DNA of 34,467 nucleotides from contig NW_025955370.1 of the NCBI RefSeq assembly GCF_022376445.1, positions 1 to 34,467 on the forward strand, written 5' to 3'. Every line of letters starts with the position of its first letter. Within the stretch, counting starts at the first letter, position 1. The translations under genes were made by a program, and so were the position numbers. The notes under the pieces were generated by a model. It was not told the DNA's origin. It made no database searches and saw only the letters and a list, made by a program, of their open reading frames with translations. This document shows positions 19,484-30,723 of the stretch, in pieces. Source of the stretch: Fomitopsis serialis (taxonomy: Eukaryota > Basidiomycota > Agaricomycetes > Polyporales > Fomitopsidaceae).

Positions 19484-22400
19484 ATGATCCCTCTCATCCC
19501 CGCTCTTGTCCTCGCCTTCTTGTCCTTCCTCTCTTCCGCCTTCGTCATTCTCCGCATCGTCATTCCCATTTTGCCACCTCACCCTCTCAGCCGTCGAGTC
19601 CGTCCTGTACGTCCTGTTCCCTCCTCTATCTGATTCACGCTGACAGCACACACAGTCTGAATTTGGCCTTCCTGACTTCCGTTCTCTTTCCCCGGCAGAC
19701 AAGAGCCACGTCTGGCTCGCAGCATGCGACGTCATATCCCTCATCCTCTTCACATGGCAAGTTGTGAACGAGTACCTCAACGCGTCTAAGGATTACGATG
19801 CCGCTTCGGACCCTGCCTCCGCTGTCAGGCTTTGGCTAGCCTTGACTCTCAGGCAGACATGCCTCTTCATCGTTGCCATGCTCACGCTCGTCCACGTCCG
19901 TATGGGTCGCTCTGTGGCCCTTGGCAAGGGCCACTGGATGATCTGGGCACCGACCGCCCTCCTCGTCATTACTGGCACCGCGATCTCAGCAGTGCTGGCT
20001 GCAACGAACGTCCCGAGTTCTTCATCGGACTGTTCGCATATTCAACCACTATCTCGGTTGCCAGCACAGTTGCCTTCGGATGTTTAATGGGCACCTTCGT
20101 CATGATCAGGCACAACCTCGCCACGCTCAACGATATCCGGGACCCTTGGCCCCCGGCTCAGGAGGTTGAGGTGAAGCCCCGCCCTCCTTTGCGACCGAAG
20201 ACATCGACGCTCTGAAGGACGGTAGCTCCTGGATCACGTCCCGGGCGAGCTCCCACCGCGAGTCCGTTTCCGCGTTCTCATTCTCGACTCACCACTCCGC
20301 GAGGCCGTCGAACGGTAGCGTGCGTATCATGCAGAACCCAGCGGGTGCGGCGTCTCATCCCTCCATCCCGCCGAAGTCGTCCTTCTGGTTCAACCCCGCC
20401 ACGCCTTTTACCGGCCGCGACTCGCCTGTGCCCCCGGTTCCCCCGCTCCCGTCGCCTTACCGCAATGCGCCCGACTCTCTTGACAGTCTCGTCAACGACC
20501 CAGACCCGTTCAGGCGCCTGAGACCCCGCACGAGCTGGGCTCCCAGCCACGCGATCGTATGGGCTCCCAGACGTCCTGGCTCACAGAGCCGTCGATTTAC
20601 CAGCCTACTCTCTCGGCGTGGTCGTTCCCTGCGACCCGTCCGAGCTCGCCGATCACGTCCCCCAGCACACCTGGCCCTGATGTGGGCTTGCTCCCGTCTA
20701 CGACTGCTCGCTCCACGCCTATCATGACTGAGACCCCTGTTCTGGGTGGATATGGGTACGATGCTGAGAAGATGCAAGTAAGCATGTCTTCTACTTCTTC
20801 TGGTGATGTCGACGTCGACGTGCCCCGGACTGTCGCGTGGCTGGCGTCCATTTGGTTGCCATTCGTGAGTCAAAGTTATATATCTCTGGATATCACCTTG
20901 CTAACTCGTTGTCTGACAGGTGTTTTCGACCCCGTACCTGCTGATCACTAACTTCTCCTCTCCAATTGCGTCCTCCGCTGTGTCTATCTTGTTTGCTCTG
21001 TCGGTTACGATGTCTTCTCCTCTCCTCGCTCTGCATGTTCTGTGCAAATCGCCGCTGCCTATTCCGTCCGGTCTTTTCGAGACATACAGCGAGCCACCTT
21101 CTGCTGCCAACCGTGCGCCTTCCCCCACAAGCCTGGCGCCGTCGTTCAAGTTCTCTCACGAGTACAAGCGCAGTGGTAGCGTGACCGTCGTCGAAGGCCG
21201 TCGCAGCGGTGACGTCTGGGTGTCCAATGGCGACGCGACTGACGGGAAGAACAAACTGCAGCGTGCAGTTGGTCTCCTCCAGCCTGTCCCCAAGCTGTCT
21301 GTGCTCCCGATCAACGACGTGCCCGAGCCGATGCTCACGCCGCCGCTCCCCATCCAGAATGAGGAGGATGCTCCTACGATCCCGCCCACGCCGCAGTCGG
21401 AGAGCTATGCAGAGTTCGGACAGCACCGCACGCGCAAGGAATCGAAGGCATCGTCTTACTACTCCGGTGCTTCCGCTGAGGCGCACTTGCAGTCGCAGAT
21501 CTTCATCGCGCAGAAGCACTACTCGACTCTCGCAACGAAAATGGTTCTGCCCCCGTCGCCGGATCGACGTGCCTCGTTCGATGACGCTCCCGTCGGTGCA
21601 GCTACTGGTGTCGAGGCCGAGCCCAAGGAAGCCTCCCGTGGGTCTCAGCACCTACGAACGCGCTCGGTGTCCTCGATCAAGGACCCCCGCGAGACTCACT
21701 TCCCGATGAGCCCGCCGCCGTCTTTGCCACTGCCGCCGACTCCCCCATCCATGCGGGAGCTCAGGGAGCGTCAGGCGAAGCTGTTGACCCACCGCAAGAC
21801 CCAGTCGCACTCGTCGTCCGTGATCAACTACTCCTTCCGACCTGTGGACGATGACAACGTCGCCGAGATCGACGCGCTCTCCGCGGGCCTCCTGCCGATC
21901 CTCGTGCCCGGCCTGATGGTCGGTTCTGATGTGAGGGTGCGCGAGTGGACGTGGGATTCACCTGCGTCGATCGCGAGCAGGACAAGCAGCAAGTACACGA
22001 AGTTGGGTAAGACGTCTAGGGGCCACAAGGCTGTACCCTCTGAGCTTGGGGGCTTGTCGTCTGAATTCTCCTCGCCGGAGCTGCACTCGACTCCGCCGGC
22101 GCGTCGTGCGAAGACTATGCAGCGTGATAGGAAGATCTCTGCGCACAAGAGGAACCACTTCAGTCTTCCCAGGTGCGTTTCCATACGGTGATGTGCTTAT
22201 GCTTGAGAAGGTTGACTTAAATGTAGCCTTAGCCTTGGCAAGGATGGTCTGCACACCCTATCGATGTGGCGCAACGAGTTGAACCAGGCCATCGAGGGTG
22301 CTGTTCGTCATTACACAGCTGCAACGGGGAGTGACAGTAGGAGGAACACCGTTTACGGCGGTGAGATGTTCACAAACGCGATTTCCGGCCTGAACATGGT

Positions 22401-23211
22401 CGACGAACGCGAGGAGCTCCTGCGGCCTACTTCCCCTGTTGTTGTAGAGAAGGCTAAGGCTCGCCCGGTGTCGACTGGCACATTTGGCCAGCCGCCTCCC
22501 TCTCCAGAGGATGTCCCCGCCAACGTCAACCCGGCTCGTAACTCCCTCGCGACGTTGATCACTGCGCTAGACCAGGAACTGCGCCTGCCGCCGCCGTCGT
22601 CTGCGGCGTCGGACGTTACGCTGTTCGACTTCGATACCACGACCGGTCCCGTGGCTGAGAGTACGCCGCACGAGTCCAAGACACGCTCGAGGCCCTCGTC
22701 CTACCAGCCTCCCCCGCCCGTCCCTCAGCTCCCTAACGGTACGAAATCTAGCCGCCGCTCGAGTATCGTCTACATCAAGTCAGACGAGAACTCGCCGCCA
22801 GCGCCGAAGCCCGCCGCAGTTGCGTCCAAGTCTATCTCTCAATGGCCGTCTCGCGCAGTGAAACCGCTCATGCCGAAGAGCAGGGCACACAAGATCGCTA
22901 AGGAATTTGTCGATGGTAACCAAGGGTCGCCCCCAGGCCTGCGCCCGCTCTCGCTCCTGCAGGACAGGGACGTGAATTCACCTATCAAAGAGATACGCGC
23001 GCTGAGCATTGGGAAGAAATCCAAGCACGTCAACGACGAAAACGCCGACCCAAACCCGAAAGGCAAGGGCTTGAAGCCCCTGAGGCTCGCAAGAAAAGAC
23101 ACCACGAAAGAACGCGCTGCGCTGCGGAAGTCTGAGACGCTCCCCGATGTGGTCGTCCGCCCTCCCTCGCAAAGCCAGCACAACGGATTCGGTTACACAT
23201 TCGCCCTGTGA
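19484..23211 (+). CDS. Seven-helix membrane protein with long cytosolic loop and tail, unknown function (three apparent -1 frameshifts)
   Basis: Four exons: 19484-19606, 19656-20864, 20920-22172 and 22227-23211, about 1,190 residues. Helices are seen at the N-terminus (IPALVLAFLSFLSSAFVILR), WLAACDVISLILFTWQVV, ALTLRQTCLFIVAMLTLVHV, MIWAPTALLVITGTAISAVL, FFIGLFAYSTTISVASTVAF, then TVAWLASIWLPFVVFSTPYL and SAVSILFALSVTMSSPLLAL. This gives seven spans with a loop of about 270 residues between helices 5 and 6, containing EDIDALKDGSSWITSRASS, and a Ser/Pro-rich tail of some 700 residues. The layout is GPCR-like but no known receptor motif is visible. The frame shifts by -1 near 20010 (CCCGAG), 20180 (CGCCCTCC) and 20545. 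Together they restore the frame, so the protein is conserved across them. I infer missing bases rather than decay. Confidence 0.7.
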
Positions 23212-23746
23212 CGAATGAACGCTCTCGATTCGCTGAACTCTGTTTCTTGTTGATACCATTATGTTGTGAGTTATGTTCGATACGCTTTCGTCGCTTTCCA
23301 CGCTTGCTCTCTACGTTGACGTGTCTATGCTATGCTCTCCTCTCTCCTCATCGGTTATTGTGCAAATCACTATAGCTATACTGTGAAGTACTCTCCCTAT
23401 GCTTTCTCTCTCTAGTTTTGTCTCTGCTGTCGATGTTTTCCTCTCTGCTTGCTTTCTTTTGCCCTGCTGTGCCAGAGCTCTCAATCTCGACGATGGAATT
23501 TTGTTCCAGGTAGACAGGGCGAACAGTGTCCGCTCGAGTCCTTAGAAAACCTACTGTACAATATAGCCTCGCGATTGTTGAGCGCCTGGACGCCCGTCGC
23601 TCGTTTACGTGCTAAAGCACGAGTTATACATCTGTTTATATGCCTCCCAAATGCCTCCACAAGTGCACGTAGCCCGTTCAATTGTATAAGTAGTCGGACT
23701 CCCAGCACCACAACGCTTTGCATATAGCTGCCTGAGATGATGCTCT
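23212..23746. other. Convergent 3' region between the 7TM gene and THOC3
   Basis: This holds the 3' ends of two genes that face each other. The stretch 23270-23470 is pyrimidine-rich (CTCTCTC runs). No open frame has a recognisable motif. Confidence 0.5.
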
Positions 23747-25202
23747 TTACATTCCAGGGCCGAAAAGACTGATCCAAGCGGATGGAGGAGGACCACCTTC
23801 CCTGATCTTGGTTTGCCCGCAATATGCAATCACGTACTTGGACGGATGCCAAGCAACAGTGGGAGAGGATCCTAGTGCGGGGACTCGATGCAACGGTATA
23901 CCCGTCTCCGTAGCGCACTGGGAGCGGTCAGCCAGAGAAAACTCGACGGTGCATCCGAGAGAACTCACGATGTCAATGTACGAGCCTGCATTCGCGATTG
24001 CCAGGAACTCTCCGTCGTGGGAGAAGCTGAGTGCGTTGATAGCGTTACTGCGAGGGGGTGCCCCGGTGAGTGTACGACATTGCTATCTCAGAGGAGAACG
24101 ACTCACTCGCATGCGGTGATTGTACGCGTGCAGATCCACTCTGACAGGTCGAAGAGGTTCACGATGGAGTCGTGACCACCCGATGCAAGGTATCTGCAAC
24201 GTGGATGAGCTGTGTGGTTCCTGGGTAGCCAGTATGTCAAGGTACATACCTGCCTCGTGGATCCAGAGCAGCCGCGACGCATCCTCCTACGTGAGCAGGC
24301 GTCGCGTGCACGATTGACAGGGAAGGATAATCCAGAATCCGGATCGTTGCCTCTGACTGATGGGTCAGAATGAGTCCATCTCCAGCGTGGTTGAATGTCA
24401 CGGTAGAAGCGGGAATCTGCAGATATGGTGAGATCCGGAAAGCTAGTCCTCAAAACATTTGTCACATACCGGATCCTTGTCCCACAGATGCCATTGCTCT
24501 TTCGTTTCTTCACCTTGTTTGCTGCAAGTCATCCCGTACAGCTGCTTCCCTGATGTTGTATAGAGCACGGTCTTTCCATCGGGAGAGTAGTTGAGCTGAA
24601 CCGGGAAGGCTCTCAATTGAAGAGACTGTACGGAACGACTCTCTACAGGAGAGGTTAGGCCAGCAAGTGACAGCCGATCGAAAGATGACCTACGCCGTGT
24701 ATCAAAGAACACGATTTTGCGGTCTTTCTGCCCGGAAGCGCAGAAGAGGTCGGGATGTGTGGGATTCCATGCTATGTAATCGACTTCGTCTTGGTACCCT
24801 CCTGAGAACATAGTTGCCGCTCGAAGCTCCATCTGACCTTCAAGGACGCGTCAAACGCCTGGATACCAAGATGCCCAAACTTGCGGACGTACGCTTTTCT
24901 CTGGGTTCCAAAGGCGGACGGCCTTGTCTATCCCCACTGCTCCTAGCCGCTTGCCATCACAGCTCCAAGCGACATGGTTCATGGACTGGGGTGATTGTAT
25001 CCGTATGTCGCGAGGCCGAAATGCAGAGAATGTGGGGGCCTAAGCAAGTGAATGGGCCTTTCAGAGTCTCAAATATAAAGGATTGGTAGTAGCTCACATG
25101 GAGACCTCTCGCAGCGAAGGTGGTGTGTGGAGGGGGGGAGGGCGGTCGCTGTGGAGGTGCAATCTCATCCTCCTCTTTACTCGCGGTTGGTTGGTTAGAC
25201 AT
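23747..25202 (-). CDS. THOC3: THO complex subunit THOC3/Tex1, WD40 repeat protein
   Basis: THO couples transcription to mRNA export as part of TREX. Eight exons (25202-25098, 25039-24893, 24832-24694, 24642-24470, 24416-24250, 24193-24107, 24047-23969 and 23917-23747) sum to 1,068 nt, exactly 355 codons plus stop. WD40 blades are evident: NHVAWSCDGKRLGAVGIDKA-VRLWN, YIAWNPTHPDLFCASGQKDR, LNYSPDGKTVLYTT, VTFNHAGDGLILTHQ, ALDPRGRYLASGGHDSIVNL and LSFSHDGEFLAIANAGSYID. They end with VAWHPSKYVIAYCGQ, which matches the THOC3 signature VAWHPKRPLLAFAC. The N-terminus is a short Pro-rich, disordered lead. The ATG at 25202 is the only in-frame one before the first blade. The intron at 24643-24693 is a multiple of three with no stop, so unspliced reads would still be open there. 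Confidence 0.9.
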
Positions 25203-26150
25203 TGATGGCACTGAGTGTACCGCTCCTTAAAGATCGAAGGGCTGCTCTATGCCGTCGGAAACTTCGTTAGTTTCTTGCTGTAGGTCTGTCAGGTCGCACC
25301 AGAGGTGAACGTTGAACGGCGGGACCAAGTTGATTCTGATGCAAGACGACTGCCCCGAGTGAATCAAAGACAAACAGAGCCAGATGATAGGACATACAGT
25401 AATAGACGATGAGGCCTTGTTAGGCTGGTCACCGTAGACGCGATGTTCGACGTGTGTTCGGAACTTCAAGCTTTAAGATGTCGATGAACGACTGGGAGTC
25501 GCTCAAGGAGGCGCCCACGAGCGATGTTGGTGGTACAAGCGCTCACCAAATATTGAACGTCTTGTACTGCCTTGTACGCCCGTTGTACTCGAATCGAGTA
25601 GATTTACGACAATATTGACACCGCTAGCGAAAGAGATGCTTGCTGTCAGTGCGTGACTGTATGCAACGCATTATTGTTGCAGTCAAACTCTCAGTTGCAT
25701 CGCGATTTGCCACTACATAATTCGCGGCCCCATCGAATTCTCAAACAGTGCCTGCGTCCTACCTATTAGACTTCTCAGCGGTCAATGACATCTATTGAAC
25801 CCTTTGGCCATGGATGCGACAAGAATGTAAAGCCAACAGTAGCAGAGAGCAGGTGCAGAAGTTCAGAAACAATCAGAAGGCAAAAATATAAATGTCAAGT
25901 CATGAGGGGGCTTGCCGGCCATGGCCTGCAACAAACATGTAGAGAGTACTAGAGGGTATGGCAGCAACTACCTGGACCGTATAATAGTATTTACGGGCAT
26001 GAGAGAACAGAGACCTCTGACGATGGATGTATGAGTACGGAGCGGAGTTTGCACGACACGAGCATGATAGAGCACTTTGCAGAACCGGGAACAAGAACAG
26101 GGACACGAGAAAAGGAGAACGCGACGTGTAGAGCGTGCAAGGTAGAGCGA
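25203..26150. other. Intergenic with a possible short minus-strand gene
   Basis: 25203-25300 is the THOC3 leader. 25229-25613 has coding-like pieces described separately. 25620-25900 is AT-richer without features. 25900-26150 is probably the 3' UTR of the Barentsz-type gene; it stays open in one frame but carries no motif. Confidence 0.4.
25229..25613 (-). CDS. Possible short gene, 3' exons only, unidentified
   Basis: Three minus-strand pieces join in phase. About 25613-25554 reads RCQYCRKSTRFEYNGRTRQY. After a GTGAGC donor and an AAAG acceptor, 25470-25399 gives LKFRTHVEHRVYGDQPNKAS. After GTATGT and GGCAG, 25348-25229 gives CIRINLVPPFNVHLWCDLTD and ends at TAA. The CxxC and basic composition of the first piece suggest a zinc-binding or RNA-binding module. 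No start codon is resolved; an upstream exon beyond the TAG acceptor near 25616 would be needed. The plus strand also has a short frame here (MSMNDWESLKEAPTSD), so the strand is uncertain. Confidence 0.25.
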
Positions 26151-28808
26151 CTAGTAGTAGATCATAGGGGCTGGGCTGATGGTGAGCGCGGTGGTCCGAG
26201 GGGAACATCTCATAGGGCATGACCTGCGGAGACACGTCCATGTACGCAGGATAGGCATAAGGGTCGGGGTAGTAGTACTGCTGCGGGTAGTAGCCCATCG
26301 CTAGCGCAGGGTCTCCCTGGGGCAAGACAGACGGGTTCGCAGACTGCGCGTCGCCGTTAGGCGCTGCGAACTCTGGCCGCGAGTCAGAGGCTGCCTCTCG
26401 TTCAACCGAGATGCCCCCACTGACTCAGAGCTCGAGACACGCAGCCCAGAAGGCCGCGAAGAGTGCTTCTTTCCATCCGCCGTGTCCACAGGCGCACGGA
26501 TCTCGATGCGGCTGCTCTGGCGCGCGGGTGTGAAGATAGGCACACCAGACGAAGGGTCAATAAACTGACGGGCGGTGTGTGTGACTGCGCGTACGGTCTG
26601 GCGATGCGACGGAGTGGGAAGGGTGGTGCATGTGGCCGGGGACGAAGGGGGCGCTCATGGAAGGATGCGGGGTGTGCGTATACATCACCGGACGTGGTGT
26701 GAACATCGGCGGCGGCGGCGGCGGGCGTGGGCTGATGGAGGTAGACAGGACGACCAGTCGCGAGCTCGTATGGCATGCCGTGTTGGTTGAGGCCGACGCC
26801 TGGGGGAGAGCAGGTGCGTATGCGTAAGGCGAACCATAGGGGGGAGGGGAGGCCTGAGGCACGGAGAGAAGTTGGTTTGCAAAGGCGGGAGAACAGGCGG
26901 CGCGGGTCGCTCGGCCTGGAGAACAGGTGCAGCGGGCACGGAGGACGACTGCGTTGATATCGATGCACGGCGAAGCACTGTTTCCTTGACTTGCGGACTC
27001 GGTCGTGCTGCTCGGACGCACCACCGGCGGCTGCAGGGCGAACAGGTCAGAGCGAGGGGCGCTTGACGCGGATACTGAGGGTAATGAAGTGACTCTCGGA
27101 CTCGACAATGACCTCTGCATTGGGACTGGAATACCTGGAGGCGGCGCCATAGTCGTAGACGATACGGCTGTCACCGAGTCGATGTGGCTCGCAGAAGGCT
27201 GAGGTTGCGATGTTGACAGGTCGATCCTCCTGTTGGGCACTAGATTTGGTCGTACTGTGAATACCTCCTCTATGCTGAGCTCTGCCATGGTAGTCGCTGG
27301 TTCTTCGGCAACGATCTCCGGTGTTGGTGCAGGAGCAGGCTCCTCGATAGCCTTCTCCTTGCCTGCACGGCGTGGTAGGCGAATGACAAATGTCACTTTC
27401 TCTCCATCCTCCGGTGAGACACTGACGGGACTGGTGAACCCAACCTGACTGCGATAGTATGGCCTCGGCGGCGCCCTGACGACGTGATCCTTGCTACCTG
27501 GCAGCTGACACGATAGCCCGGTCCCATACCTGGACGCGGCTTCAGAGCCGTGTCAAAGTAAAGGAAAGCTTCGTGGCTGCTTGTCCACATGCGCTCGGGT
27601 TTCATTGCAAACCAGATACGATCTGCGGCAGGCATATTAGACGCCGCGTGCACTGGTGAAGTGCTACCGCTGCCGCCACGCGCGAAAACTTCCGCGACCA
27701 CGGCCACCGAAGAAACCACCTCTCCCGCGGAAGGCGAACCCGCGTTGCGGACCAAAGCGCACCTGCGGAGACTGCTGCTGTTGCTGCTGTGGTTCCTGTT
27801 CCTGTTCCTGCAAGCGCTGCACCTCCCGGCGCTTCTCGTCTCGACGCTTCATCTCCTCATAGCCGTCGTGGTTCCACGTTTTCTCGACTGGAGGAACCTC
27901 CTCTGCAAGGGCAGGCTCACTCTCCTCGACCCTTCCGGCATCAAACCTACCCCGAAGAATACGCCCCGCCCTCTCCCGCCGCGCATTGGAGCGCACCTCG
28001 GCCGCGGCCTCGTGACTGCCAGCGCCCCCTCCACCATCCACTCAAGCTCCGAAGATCCTTGTCCAGTAGTCGGTCATCGTGCCCCCAGAACTCGCCAACC
28101 TTTGGCACGAACGATGGATCAGTCTCAAGCCGCTGTTGATATGCTTGACGCGCAGTTTGTCCTCGAGCTCGAGGCGGAGCAGATTCCGTGCGGATGCTCC
28201 GAGCTGGGCAGCGCCTGTTCTTCTTCTGGCTGGACCTCTCGTATAGGAGGCGATGTTGGTGGAGCAGAGGGCGCGTTGGCCTGCGCACGCTTGGCTTGTT
28301 TGCGAGGTTTCTTCGGCGCGGGATGAGGCGAGATGAGGTGCTGGTCGATGCGCTGACGGTCGAGGTCAGCGAAGTCAATGACAGGCAGTTCCTCTGCGCC
28401 ATTGGCATGCTCGGCGGTGACCATGTCCGCCCAGTCGGTGGCCGCAACAAAAGGGCCAGAATCGGCCGCTATGGACGTACGCTTGGACCCAGCAAGAGGC
28501 GTACGACCGTCAATATCGAGCGGAGGAGGGCTCTGGGTCGTACTGGGAGTGACGACCTCTGAGCGTCCGTTCAAATGGCCGTCCTCTGATAGGGATTCAG
28601 ACTCTGAAGCCGATGCCAGAGAAGAGTGGTCGTCATCGGATTCATCGTCTGAAGTCACCTCCCGCTCGATCTCCTCGTCGCTCTCATCGAACTTGGCACG
28701 GCCCCGCCGCCTAACAATGCGAGTCTTCCTGGACCGCAGACGTGATGGGTTGGTGAGAGAGTTGCCGGACTGCTCAGGAATGGACGTGATGGGTGCGGGT
28801 GCGGACAT
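26151..28808 (-). CDS. Barentsz/CASC3 (Btz) domain protein, exon-junction-complex type (multiple -1 frameshifts)
   Basis: Btz proteins bind eIF4AIII in the exon junction complex. The N-terminus is open from ATG 28808 (MSAPAPITSIPEQSGNSLTN) through an acidic stretch (DESDEEIEREVTSDDESDDD) to about 28210. The Btz core follows: AYQQRLETDPSFVPKVGEFW-GHDDRLLDKDLRSLSGWWRGRW, with RG-rich segments, then VEKTWNHDGYEEMKRRDEKR and a poly-Gln run. Downstream are RIWFAMKPERMW, RAPPRPYYRSQVGFTSPVSV, GVGLNQHGMPYELATGRPVY, FIDPSSGVPIFTPARQSSRI and a Tyr/Pro-rich end (MGYYPQQYYYPDPYAYPAYM). These conserved pieces sit in changing frames. At least eight to thirteen single-base losses are needed, nearly all in the same direction. 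I place the end near the TAG at 26151, which is uncertain. I infer a functional gene with sequence errors, but a pseudogene cannot be excluded. Confidence 0.75.
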
Positions 28809-30723
28809 GACTGAAAGACTGCGAGACACGAGATCAGACTTCACGTTCTGCGCCGGAGAGAAGAGCAGCAAACTAACGTTGGAATCGGAATGTAGAAAGA
28901 TGGAAAGAAAGCCAGGGGAGCGGGAAGATCGTTGCGGGCGTCGACAAAGGACGGTGGCAGAACGAGGGAGACGTAGACAAGGAGAGCGCGGTGTGAAGGC
29001 ACAAGTGGCACGCTTTGTCAGCAGGCAGTTGGCTTCCAAAGACGCCCGTCGGCTGCGCGACTGACTCTAACTCATCCCTGAGTCGTCTCAGCCACCCAGC
29101 CAGCTGGCGGGACCTGCTTGATGTCTTGTTTTGCTCGAATGCAAGTTCACACTTGTTGCGGGCGTGCTTGTAATCTGGCTTCAGATGGGTTCCTTGGAGT
29201 CTGTTGTCTGAAGCTAAGAGTGAGACTTGCCCTCGCGTGGGCAAGCCCGTGCACAGACCTTTTGGCTATACAACGAGGAGATCTACCTTTGTCCTTTCAC
29301 CTATACATCATCTGTGCGTCCGTACAATTCTTTCTGTGAATAGTCTGCGACAGTTGTGCAACCGAATGCCTCAGTTGTCATCGACATCTCTGTTTATCCA
29401 ACAAACGCATATCGGGTTGTCACATTTCTGCTGTGCATCTGGTGAGTAAGCGATAGTACTAGGCGGCGTTCATCCCCCAACACAGTGTCCTCCAGGAACG
29501 TCAATCGAGGCCAGTCAAATTCTGATATTGCTGCGCGACACTCAGTATGAGTATCACGGAAGCCGAGAACCGCCGCCCGTTGCTTGGTGTTCTGAACGTC
29601 CGGGCGGTCCCAACTCTTGGTTTGTCACGACGCGCTTCCTCACGCCGGACGTCCGTATCATAGCGATGGTGGACGTGTCAAGGAAAAGTGTTCCCGTTGA
29701 AATATCGTAACATCCACAGTGCATTGCAGGTCTTGCCAGACTCAGAGATCTGCAGGAAAGCGTCGTTATCACTGACTTCTGGAGCAGGAGTGGGTCCGGT
29801 CGCTCCAGCCTCAATTGGGGGTGGAACAATATTGGAACATCATGCAATAGTCTCGAGCTCTCGGATGCGACATTCATCAGATCTCGGTGTCAAGACGAAG
29901 ATAACAGCAGCTCTTCATGCAGGAGGACAAGATGGTATCGGCATGCGAGCTCGCAATGTCAGGCAAGTCTCATTGTAATACCAACCATGTACGGTTTATC
30001 ATTATTGTTCTTACTCTCTGGAGTCTGCATCAACCAGTTACCAGGTTCGCACTCCCGTGAGTCGCAGCGGCGCGATCCACATTGTCATTATTGCGAACTT
30101 CTATCATGTATGTAACATTGCAGCAACTGCTGATGTCGACGCATGCTCACCAGCGATGTACGTCCACGCTGTCTGATGTCACAGCTCGGCCCATGTATCG
30201 ACGCACGTTTCACCTTCACACAGTACACAGGCTATGTTGCCTAGAAATATTCGGACTTTACTGGGGCAGCGTATAGCCTATACGCTGGCCGTGATTGCAA
30301 GCGTTATACCGGTGAGTATACGTACTTGTGCAATAACCGCTCGGCCGCAGTATCCAGTGCCGCGACATAAGGTTGGCCGAATGACCGTGGTTGAGCACGT
30401 TGAGCAGCGGCAAAGTCACATTGTTGTACGGGGCCCGAGGCTAGATCTAATGTTGAATCGTGATTGACGTTGGAACGCGATGAACATCAGGGCGACATGC
30501 CCATGATCTGCCATGGGTGTACAGGCCGCATGTCCACTTTCACTGCCGAGGGTCTGCCAGCTGCCCACGGGCTCTAATCCCATACATAGCACCTGTTCAC
30601 GTTGCTTATGCAACGTCTTCCAGATTCCAGGAAGCGCTTCTCGTGAAGCCTGTATAGACCCTCGTCGGGGCCTCGCGACCGTACGTACCACCCCGTCCTG
30701 AGTGAGCCCAGATCTCCTACACC
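28809..30723. other. Long intergenic stretch between Btz gene and GH71
   Basis: The first few hundred bases are the promoter and leader of the Btz-type gene. Around 29678-29840 the minus strand has a coding-like frame described separately. The remainder (29900-30720) has scattered open frames on both strands without motifs. No tRNA or clear transposon is seen. Confidence 0.45.
29678..29840 (-). other. Coding-like fragment, unidentified
   Basis: The minus strand reads NIVPPPIEAGATGPTPAPEV and continues with NDAFLQISESGKTCNALWML to TGA at 29678. The composition looks protein-like, but no start codon, splice context or family is clear. The sequence upstream (SDECRIRELETIA) is in frame but separated by a TGA, so this is either a gene relic or the last exon of an unresolved gene. 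Confidence 0.25.

Noticed and set aside
20893..21651. Long Arg-rich minus-strand frame opposite the 7TM gene
   Set aside because: It is the antisense of codon-biased coding sequence with no family signature; the plus-strand helices are clear.
26031..27448. Several plus-strand Gly/Arg-rich frames opposite the Btz gene
   Set aside because: They are mirror frames of Pro/Ser-rich coding sequence. The conserved Btz segments are on the minus strand.
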